Assembly (NCBI GenBank): GCA_045577695.1 | Contig: JAZNIW010000036.1 | Span: 1 to 54,710, forward strand | Length of the DNA stretch: 54,710 nucleotides | From: UMGS1279 sp045577695 | Lineage (GTDB): Bacteria > Bacillota > Clostridia > Oscillospirales > Acutalibacteraceae | Direction: 5' to 3' | In this document: one piece after another, positions 49,025-54,710 of the stretch | Numbering within the stretch: the stretch's first letter is position 1 | How the letters are laid out: each line of letters starts with the position of its first letter | The notes under the pieces: model-generated | Told to the model about the DNA's origin: nothing | Databases searched by the model: none | The model's input: the letters and a program-made list of their open reading frames with translations, nothing else | Program-made: the position numbers and the translations under genes

Positions 49025-50758
49025 GTGTTAAAAGAACCCAATCGATTTCAAATTTGGATAAAGCAACATCCCGAATTCGCCGTGGCCCTTTTGTTTGCAG
49101 CTGCCGCGGTGATATTGGTTATTATCGTATTGTTGGTCTTTTTCCCTCCGCAGGGGGAAGGGGCGGCCGTTTCTGACGAAGCGTGGATGGTGGAAGGCAC
49201 ATTGCTTTCTTCCGCTTCCGACACCTTCAACGATTTGGTCGACCCCGAAAATACCGAGCGGAGTGACGACAACGGGGCCATCGTCAATGCCGCTGATCTT
49301 ACGGGTGAATCGGGCCGAAGCCACGGAATAGACGTTTCCAAATGGCAGGGAAAAATTGATTGGAAAAAAGTGAAAAAAAGCGGCATTGAGTTTGCGATGA
49401 TCCGCATTGGCTATCGCGGGGAAGACGGGATAATTTATAAGGATGAAAACGCCGATTATAATCTTCAACAGGCCGACGCCAACGGCCTTCTGGTGGGGGT
49501 TTATTTTTTCTCCACTGCAATTTCGCCGGTCGAAGCCGCGCAGGAGGCAGACTGGACCATTCGCGCCATTCGGGGTTATTCCATCTCTTATCCGGTGGTA
49601 TATGACTGCGAGGGGTATCTTGATCCCGATAGCCGTATGTATGATATAAGTCCCTACGACCGTGCCGAAACGGCTATGGTTTTTCTAAAACAGGTGAAGG
49701 ATGCCGGTTATGAGCCGATGCTCTATGGTGCCGCGGCCGAATTGGAAGACCGTTCTTGCTGGGATTTATCGGTCATTGCTTCGGAGTATAAAATTTGGGT
49801 GGCTCGCTATCCCACCGTTACTTATCCTGCCATTTCCAAGCCCGCGTATAATGGCCGTATCGATGCGTGGCAATATACCAATAAGGGTTCGGTACAGGGC
49901 ATTTTGGGAAATGTGGATATGGTGGTAGCTTATTTCGAGCGACAAAAAACCAAACCCAAAGACAGCACCGACAAACCCATCGTCGCATCCTCCCCCGCTA
50001 CTGCCGAGGAAAAAACTTACCAAAAGGTAGAGGAGCAGGTGACGGCCAAAGAAACCACCAATCTGCGTGCCGCTCCTACCACCAAAAGCGAGGTAGTGGC
50101 CACGATCCATAACGGCACCTTTGTCACGCGCATCGGCATTGGAACCAATGGGTGGTCGAAGTTGAAGTACCAAGGTAAAATGGTCTATGCCATTACCAGC
50201 TATCTCACAACCGAGAAAAAAGTTGCCTCTGCTTCTTCCGATTCGAATGAGGGGAAGGACTCTTTCGAGCCGGTGAAAGAAACGGTGACGGCGAAAGAAA
50301 AAACCAACCTACGGGCCGCACCCTCCACCACGGCAAAATTGGTTTACACCTTGAAAAACGGAGAAACGGTGCGTCGGGTTGGCATTGACCGAGCCGGCGG
50401 ATGGTCAAAGCTGGAGTATAAAGGCCAAACCGTTTACGCCATTACCAGTTTTTTAACCACAAACTTAACGCCGGTTTCTTCTTCCCCCCCGACACCAAGC
50501 GATGGATTTGAGTTGGTCGATGAAACGGTGACGGCTAAGGAAATCACCAATTTGCGGGCCGCACCCTCCACCACGGCTGAACTGGTTTATACCCTGAAAA
50601 ACGGGGAAACGGTGCGTCGGATTGGTATCCATCGGGCCGGCGGATGGTCGAAGCTGGAGTATAAAGGCCAAATCGTTTACGCCATTACCAGCTATTTAAC
50701 CACCGACCTTTCCCCCGCTTCGTCGGAATCGTCTGTAAAAACAACACAAGAAGGGTGA
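49025..50758 (+). CDS. Membrane-anchored GH25 lysozyme with three bacterial SH3 repeats
   Basis: The 577-residue protein begins with a short cytoplasmic part and one signal-anchor helix (about 20-42), so the catalytic part is outside. The GH25 (Chalaropsis lysozyme) domain spans about 95-310 with H-G-I-D-V-S-K-W-Q-G and the catalytic D-C-E pair in V-V-Y-D-C-E-G. It should cleave beta-1,4-N-acetylmuramyl bonds in peptidoglycan. Three SH3 type 3 repeats follow, joined by Ser/Pro/Thr-rich linkers. I chose GTG 49025 after AGAAGGTGA. Function could be in wall remodelling. The last two repeats are nearly identical at DNA level. Confidence 0.9.
   Translation: MLKEPNRFQIWIKQHPEFAVALLFAAAAVILVIIVLLVFFPPQGEGAAVSDEAWMVEGTLLSSASDTFNDLVDPENTERSDDNGAIVNAADLTGESGRSHGIDVSKWQGKIDWKKVKKSGIEFAMIRIGYRGEDGIIYKDENADYNLQQADANGLLVGVYFFSTAISPVEAAQEADWTIRAIRGYSISYPVVYDCEGYLDPDSRMYDISPYDRAETAMVFLKQVKDAGYEPMLYGAAAELEDRSCWDLSVIASEYKIWVARYPTVTYPAISKPAYNGRIDAWQYTNKGSVQGILGNVDMVVAYFERQKTKPKDSTDKPIVASSPATAEEKTYQKVEEQVTAKETTNLRAAPTTKSEVVATIHNGTFVTRIGIGTNGWSKLKYQGKMVYAITSYLTTEKKVASASSDSNEGKDSFEPVKETVTAKEKTNLRAAPSTTAKLVYTLKNGETVRRVGIDRAGGWSKLEYKGQTVYAITSFLTTNLTPVSSSPPTPSDGFELVDETVTAKEITNLRAAPSTTAELVYTLKNGETVRRIGIHRAGGWSKLEYKGQIVYAITSYLTTDLSPASSESSVKTTQEG
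50018..50214 (+). repeat. SH3 repeat 1 (most diverged)
   Basis: Encodes V-T-A-K-E-T-T-N-L-R-A-A-P-T-T ... Y-A-I-T-S-Y-L-T-T. Same length class as the two that follow but less similar. Confidence 0.8.
50274..50461 (+). repeat. SH3 repeat 2
   Basis: Encodes F-E-P-V-K-E-T-V-T-A-K-E-K ... Y-A-I-T-S-F-L-T-T. Differs from repeat 3 mainly at synonymous sites and a few residues. Confidence 0.85.
50517..50704 (+). repeat. SH3 repeat 3
   Basis: Encodes F-E-L-V-D-E-T-V-T-A-K-E-I ... Y-A-I-T-S-Y-L-T-T, exactly 243 bases after repeat 2, which indicates a recent tandem duplication of repeat plus linker. Confidence 0.85.
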
Positions 50759-50764
50759 GATTGT

Positions 50765-50938
50765 ATGCAACCAAAAGAATATACCGTTTTTCAAATTTCG
50801 GGTGAATATGCCTATCTGCGGGAATGTGGCAAAGGGAAAGAAAGCGAAGTTTTCATTGCCCTGGCTTTGTTGCCCGAAGGGTGCGATGTGGGAACCCGTT
50901 TGCACTATGAATGTTTTTCTTACACGGTGGTGAATTGA
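50765..50938 (+). CDS. 57-residue protein of unknown function
   Basis: ATG 50765 follows AAGGGTGAG and starts 6 bases after the lysozyme stop. It encodes Y-T-V-F-Q-I-S-G-E-Y-A-Y-L, then E-V-F-I-A-L-A-L-L-P-E-G, G-T-R-L-H-Y-E and ends V-V-N. The pattern of strands and a conserved-looking G-x-x-L/Y motif suggests a small beta-rich domain. Its stop is one base from trmO. Codon use matches its neighbours, so I judge it real. No family recognised. Confidence 0.7.
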   Translation: MQPKEYTVFQISGEYAYLRECGKGKESEVFIALALLPEGCDVGTRLHYECFSYTVVN

Positions 50939-50939
50939 A

Positions 50940-51611
50940 ATGGAGCTGAAAACCATCGCCCGTATTCGCACCGATTTTCCCACCAAATTTGGCATTCCCC
51001 GCCAAAGTGGGCTGATTGAAAACATCGGCGTTATCGTTTTTGAGAGGGAATACCGAAAAGAAGAAGCACTGCGAGGCATCGAAGGATTTAGTCACTTGTG
51101 GTTATTGTGGGAATTCTCCGAATCCAAAAGAAAGGAATGGTCGCCCACCGTTCGGCCGCCACGACTGGGCGGAAACCGCCGTATGGGGGTTTTTGCCACC
51201 CGTTCTCCCTTTCGGCCGAATGCGATTGGATTATCTTCGGTGAAATTGCTTGGCCTTGAAAAAACGGCCGAAGGTACGGTTCTTTTGGTTTCGGGCGCCG
51301 ATTTGATGGATGGCACCCCGATTTTCGACATCAAGCCCTATCTTTCGTATACCGATAGCCACCCCGAAGCCGTCGGCGGCTTTACCGACGGTAGGGCCGA
51401 TAACGCCATTGCTGTAGAGATGGAAGAGGAATTGCTTCAAAAACTGCCCAAAGAAAAGCGCCAAACTCTTCTTTCGCTTTTGGCACAGGATCCACGTCCT
51501 CGTTACATTCGGGATAGTACGCGCGTCTACGGTTTTTCTTTTGCGGGATATGAAATCTGCTTTTCGGTCGAACAAAATCGCCTTATCGTAAAAAGCGTTG
51601 AAAAAGAATAA
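50940..51611 (+). CDS. trmO: tRNA (adenine-N6)-methyltransferase TrmO (TsaA family)
   Basis: TrmO adds a methyl group to N6-threonylcarbamoyl-adenosine 37 of certain tRNAs. The 223-residue protein has the YaeB/TsaA pattern I-G-V-I-V-F, G-F-S-H-L-W-L-L-W-x-F, T-R-S-P-F-R-P-N-A-I-G-L-S, and D-G-T-P-I-F-D-I-K-P-Y. Its ATG is one base after the preceding stop, so the small gene and trmO are coupled. A strong terminator follows. Confidence 0.93.
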   Translation: MELKTIARIRTDFPTKFGIPRQSGLIENIGVIVFEREYRKEEALRGIEGFSHLWLLWEFSESKRKEWSPTVRPPRLGGNRRMGVFATRSPFRPNAIGLSSVKLLGLEKTAEGTVLLVSGADLMDGTPIFDIKPYLSYTDSHPEAVGGFTDGRADNAIAVEMEEELLQKLPKEKRQTLLSLLAQDPRPRYIRDSTRVYGFSFAGYEICFSVEQNRLIVKSVEKE

Positions 51612-51613
51612 AA

Positions 51614-51662
51614 AATAAGCACTGCGAGATTTCCCTTAGAGAAGTCTCGCAGTGCTTATTTT
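51614..51662. terminator. Bidirectional terminator between trmO and ddh
   Basis: TAAGCACTGCGAGA (51616-51629) and TCTCGCAGTGCTTA (51645-51658), a perfect 14-bp stem with A/T arms on both sides. Confidence 0.93.
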
Positions 51663-52647
51663 ATAACAGTTCACGGCGCAATTCTTCGTCCGATTTAGAA
51701 CTTAAGTAGGCGGGAGGAATATCCAGCACCGTTTTACAACCGCTTACTCCTTCGGCTCCCAAGCGGTAAGCTGCTCGGGCGTAGGCCAATAATACCGAGG
51801 CAGTAAACTCGGGGTTGGAATCGAGCTTTAGACGATATTCAATCAGGTGATTGTTTTCCTTTTCCAGACCGGTTTTACCACTGCGAATGACAAAACCGCC
51901 GTGGGGAATGCCGCTATGGTCGCGGTCGAGTTCTTCTTTGGAGATAAAGTGCACCACCGTCTCATAATCCGCAAAATAATTGGGCATAGTTTTAATCTCT
52001 TGCTCAATTTTTTTGCGGTCGGCCCCCTCTTTGGCCACCACAAAACATTCACGCAAATGCTTTTCACCGGTTGAAAGGTCGGGGTTTGCCCCACTGCGAA
52101 CGGCTTCCAGCGCAGCATCTATGGGAATCGTGTATTGTCTGGCATCCAACACGCCATCGACACGACGAATGGCATCGGAATGACCTTGGCTAACCCCCTT
52201 GCCCCAGAAGGTATAATCCTTTCCTTCGGGTAAAACGGTGCTGGCGTATAGGCGGTTGAGGGAAAAAAGTCCGGGGTCCCATCCTACCGAAATCAGGGCA
52301 ACTTTACCGCTTGCTTTGGCGGCGGCGTTTACCGCTTGAAAGTGTTCGGGAATGTTTTTGTGGGTATCAAAACTATCTACCACGTGGAAGAGTTTTGCCA
52401 TTTCGGGGGTCTGCTCCGGAAGGTCGGTGGCAGAACCACCACACAAAATCATTACGTCAATATCTTCGGTTAACTCCGCGGCTTTTTCCACAGGATAAAC
52501 CGGCACATCGGCCGTTTTCAGTTGCACCGAGGCGGGGTCGCGACGGGTAAAAACAGCCACCAGAGAGCAGTCATCGTTTTGGCGAATGGCGGCTTCGACA
52601 CCGCGCGCCAAATTTCCATAGCCAAATAAGCCAATACGAATAGTCAT
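51661..52647 (-). CDS. ddh: meso-diaminopimelate dehydrogenase
   Basis: It makes meso-DAP from tetrahydrodipicolinate in one step with NADPH and ammonia, a short route to lysine and cell-wall DAP. The 328-residue protein has the N-terminal Rossmann G-L-F-G-Y-G-N-L-A and the conserved S-V-G-W-D-P-G-L-F-S, W-G-K-G-V-S-Q-G-H-S-D-A, and H-G-G-F-V-I. Start at ATG 52647; the ATG at 52659 abuts the AAGG site and cannot be served by it. It is the only lysine-pathway gene in the window. Confidence 0.95.
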   Translation of the reverse strand: MTIRIGLFGYGNLARGVEAAIRQNDDCSLVAVFTRRDPASVQLKTADVPVYPVEKAAELTEDIDVMILCGGSATDLPEQTPEMAKLFHVVDSFDTHKNIPEHFQAVNAAAKASGKVALISVGWDPGLFSLNRLYASTVLPEGKDYTFWGKGVSQGHSDAIRRVDGVLDARQYTIPIDAALEAVRSGANPDLSTGEKHLRECFVVAKEGADRKKIEQEIKTMPNYFADYETVVHFISKEELDRDHSGIPHGGFVIRSGKTGLEKENNHLIEYRLKLDSNPEFTASVLLAYARAAYRLGAEGVSGCKTVLDIPPAYLSSKSDEELRRELL

Positions 52648-52691
52648 TGTTTTTATCATCCTTTTTTGAGTAGGGTTGAAAAATTTTCTTT

Positions 52692-52720
52692 ATTATAACA
52701 CAAACATTGCGGAAAAACAA
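52692..52720 (-). promoter_or_regulatory. ddh promoter
   Basis: Minus-strand TTGTTT (52715-52720), a 17-base spacer and TATAAT (52692-52697). Confidence 0.65.
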
Positions 52721-52963
52721 TTCTTTTTTCACCGGGAATGAAAGCTTTCGGATGGCGACCAAAGGCATTGGCGATAAAAAAGGGACTTAATACCCCTTTT
52801 TTAAATTTGCGGTATCGCTCAACGAGCCGTCGGTTATCCGTATTTTATCACCTTTTGCGGGTAAATGTAACCGCTTTCTCGCCCATCGCTGAAAAGGAGT
52901 GGTTTATTTGTGCGTGCACAGGGCAAAATAGAACTATCTTTATAAAAAGGTTTGAGGTGTTTT
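52721..52963. other. Intergenic region before the FAD/Rieske gene
   Basis: No gene found. AAAAAAGGG and CCCTTTTTT (about 52779-52803) form an A/T-armed hairpin with a T-run, which could be a terminator or an attenuator. The longer unassigned frames across this region start within the promoter or run into the next gene. GAGGTG at 52954-52959 serves the next start. Confidence 0.4.
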
Positions 52964-54265
52964 ATGCAATCGTTATGGCAAACGGCTCAACAACGACCGT
53001 CTTTTCCCTCTTTGCCCGGGGATATAAAAACCGACGTACTCATCATTGGCGGCGGCATCGCCGGACTTTTGACTGCCCATTTTTTGCAACAGGCGGGCGT
53101 GTCTTATTGTTTGGTGGAAAAAGGGAGAATTGCCGCGGAAACCACCGCTCACACCACGGCAAAAATCACTGTCCAACACGGATTGATTTATCATACACTC
53201 TTGCGGCGGGACGGAGAGCAAATGGCAAAAGATTATTTACAGGCCAATTTGCAGGCCTTTAAGGAATTTGAGCGGTTGGCAAAAATCTATCCCTGTGACT
53301 ACGAAAAAAAGGATAACTTTGTTTATTGCACTACTCAAAAACAACGATTGGAAGAGGAGTGTGAGGCGCTACACATCTTGGGGTACGCGGCGGAACTTTG
53401 CGAGCATCTTCCCCTCCCCTTTTCCACCGTGGGGGCGGTTTGTTTTCGCAACCAAGCGCAGTTTCACCCGTTGAAATTTTTGTATGGATTGGCAAAACCG
53501 CTTTGTATTTATGAAAATACCGCCGCGCAGGACATAGAGGGAACTGTGGTACAGACCAATCGCGGCAAAATTTATGCCAAGCGGGTGGTAGTCGCCACCC
53601 ATTTTCCATTTTACAATCGGCGGGGGGCATATTTCTTAAAAATGTACCAACATCGGTCATACGTTCTGGCTTTGGAGTCGGATGATGCACCTTTGGGAAT
53701 GTTTGTGGATGATGCGAAAACCGGTCTTTCGTTTCGATCGTATCAAAACCTTTTTTTGCTTTCGGGCGGTGGCCACCGCACCGGAAAGCAAGGAGGGAAT
53801 TGGCAGGAACTTCGCGCCTTCGCGAAAGCTTATTATCCTACTGCCGAGGAGAAATACTTCTGGGCGGCACAAGATTGTTTAACGCTGGATGAACGTCCGT
53901 ATATCGGAAACTATTCCAAGAAAACACCGCATTGGTTGGTGGCCACCGGTTTTCAAAAATGGGGAATGACAGGGGCTATGGTGGCCGCCTTGCTGTTGAG
54001 GGATCGGTTGACCCAACGCGAGTATCCGTATGCTGAGGTCTTTTCCCCCTCGCGCAGGATGTTGCGACCGCAACTTTTCTCAAATGCCGCCCATGCCGTT
54101 GGCAATTTGTTAACTCCTACCGCAAAGCGTTGCCCGCATATGGGGTGTGCCCTACAGTGGAATCCGGCCGAGCGCTCCTACGATTGCCCTTGCCACGGTT
54201 CTCGCTTTGACAAGGACGGAAAATTGTTGGAGAATCCCGCGATGAAAGATGCTTCGGTACCGTAA
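52964..54265 (+). CDS. FAD-dependent oxidoreductase with C-terminal Rieske domain
   Basis: The 433-residue protein has an N-terminal FAD motif G-G-G-I-A-G-L-L-T-A-H-F-L near residue 31, a DAO-type central domain with C-terminal G-N-Y-S-K-K-T-P-H-W-L-V-A-T-G-F-Q-K-W-G-M-T, and a C-terminal Rieske [2Fe-2S] site C-P-H-M-G-C and C-P-C-H-G-S-R-F. It resembles the gamma-glutamylputrescine oxidase-like/Rieske fusions, but the end is short, stopping soon after G-K-L-L-E-N-P-A. ATG 52964 follows GAGGTG. Substrate unknown. It is the last protein gene before the probable rRNA promoter. Confidence 0.88.
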   Translation: MQSLWQTAQQRPSFPSLPGDIKTDVLIIGGGIAGLLTAHFLQQAGVSYCLVEKGRIAAETTAHTTAKITVQHGLIYHTLLRRDGEQMAKDYLQANLQAFKEFERLAKIYPCDYEKKDNFVYCTTQKQRLEEECEALHILGYAAELCEHLPLPFSTVGAVCFRNQAQFHPLKFLYGLAKPLCIYENTAAQDIEGTVVQTNRGKIYAKRVVVATHFPFYNRRGAYFLKMYQHRSYVLALESDDAPLGMFVDDAKTGLSFRSYQNLFLLSGGGHRTGKQGGNWQELRAFAKAYYPTAEEKYFWAAQDCLTLDERPYIGNYSKKTPHWLVATGFQKWGMTGAMVAALLLRDRLTQREYPYAEVFSPSRRMLRPQLFSNAAHAVGNLLTPTAKRCPHMGCALQWNPAERSYDCPCHGSRFDKDGKLLENPAMKDASVP

Positions 54266-54587
54266 AGAACCGTGCCAAAACCGGAGCAATAAAATAGGGA
54301 AAACCAAAAGCCGTTACGCGGTTTAAGTTATATACGAAGGGTGCCTCAAACAAAAACGCCCGCTTGTTTTTCCTATTCCTTATATATAATAGGGGGTAGA
54401 CAGAAAAACTTCTATCCTCCATTTTGTGTATTTCGGCGGATAAAGGGAAAAATAAAAGCCAAATCCTAATTTTTCTCAGAAAATCTTTTGATATCAGCAA
54501 AAGTTGCTATGTTTTTCCGCATTTTGGAGAAAATCTAGCCATTCTGCACAAAGTCGAAAAAAAGGGAGGAAAATCGAAAAAAAGGTG
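54266..54587. other. AT-rich intergenic region upstream of the probable rRNA promoter
   Basis: No gene or convincing terminator is visible in about 320 bases. A TATAAT-like site near 54385 lacks a usable -35. Confidence 0.4.
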
Positions 54588-54616
54588 TTGACAACGGGGG
54601 TTAAATTTGGTATTAT
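54588..54616 (+). promoter_or_regulatory. Strong promoter of a probable rRNA operon
   Basis: TTGACA (54588-54593), a 17-base spacer and TATTAT (54611-54616), overlapping a second TATAAT at 54614-54619. The following leader contains ACCTTGAAAATTAAACAACG, a sequence typical of Clostridia rRNA leaders. The 16S gene itself lies outside the window. Confidence 0.7.
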
Positions 54617-54710
54617 AATCTGGCACCCTTGAGAGAGGGAGCACAATGAACCTTGAAAATTAAACAACGATGACGATTTTATAGGACCCGACAATTCAAG
54701 TTAAAAAACT
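54617..54710 (+). other. Probable 16S rRNA leader (partial)
   Basis: Transcribed leader after the promoter, with a small CCCT-TGAGAG-AGGG hairpin (about 54626-54639) and the GAACCTTGAAAATTAAAC element. The mature 16S start is not reached. Confidence 0.5.

Noticed and set aside
1..54710. CRISPR arrays, insertion sequences or prophage genes
   Set aside because: No regularly spaced direct repeats, transposase motifs or phage structural genes were found.

Overview
The window looks like a chromosome segment from an uncultured or little-studied member of the Bacillota, class Clostridia (Oscillospirales- or Christensenellales-like). The reasons are the moderate GC content, strong AGGAGG-type ribosome binding sites with frequent TTG/GTG starts, a dnaA-dnaN-yaaA-recF-remB-gyrB-gyrA block, perfect TGTTTCACGTGAAACA parS sites, a SpoVAE homologue and a gamma-D-glutamyl-diaminoacid endopeptidase (both point to endospore ancestry), and a pyrBI-type pyrimidine operon. 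The species assignment is inference only.

Layout. 1-7.5 kb: a truncated TetR-type regulator, a gene-poor stretch with a possible relic, a tiny ORF, a DMT exporter, a four-helix-bundle-like protein, a CCA-adding enzyme, an LtaS-like sulfatase and a MATE exporter. 7.6-16.5 kb: a complete de novo UMP operon pyrC-carB-pyrK-pyrD-pyrF-pyrE-pyrB-pyrI on the plus strand, lacking carA. 16.6-20 kb: an M14 endopeptidase, an unknown protein, tadA and a CPBP protease. 20-29 kb: gyrA, gyrB, remB, recF, yaaA, dnaN and dnaA, all on the minus strand, with DnaA boxes on both sides of dnaA; this is the probable oriC. 29.3-36.4 kb: a divergent ParB/Noc paralogue, then rsmG, mnmG, mnmE, parB, parA and spoVAE with two parS sites. 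36.9-38.7 kb: a GNAT/DUF2156 pair. 38.8-46.2 kb: a minus-strand shikimate/phenylalanine operon aroE-aroK-aroF-aroB-aroA-aroC-pheA ending in mscL. 46.2-54.3 kb: acpP, radC, a Mn2+-type yybP-ykoY riboswitch driving a Na+-translocating decarboxylase beta subunit and a 44-residue gamma-like subunit, a GH25 lysozyme with three SH3 repeats, a 57-residue gene, trmO, ddh and a FAD/Rieske oxidoreductase. The right edge holds what looks like the promoter and leader of an rRNA operon.

How the genes work together. The window combines the replication/segregation core (DnaA, DnaN, RecF, gyrase, ParABS) with two complete biosynthetic operons (UMP and chorismate/phenylalanine) and cell-envelope functions (LtaS-like enzyme, Ddh, GH25, M14 peptidase, MscL). 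Many genes overlap by 4 bp, which suggests translational coupling. The most unusual parts are the Mn2+ riboswitch in front of a Na+ pump subunit pair with no alpha subunit nearby, the head-on orientation of the par-mnm-rsmG and aro blocks relative to the likely origin, and a ParB paralogue with an altered CTP-binding motif beside dnaA.
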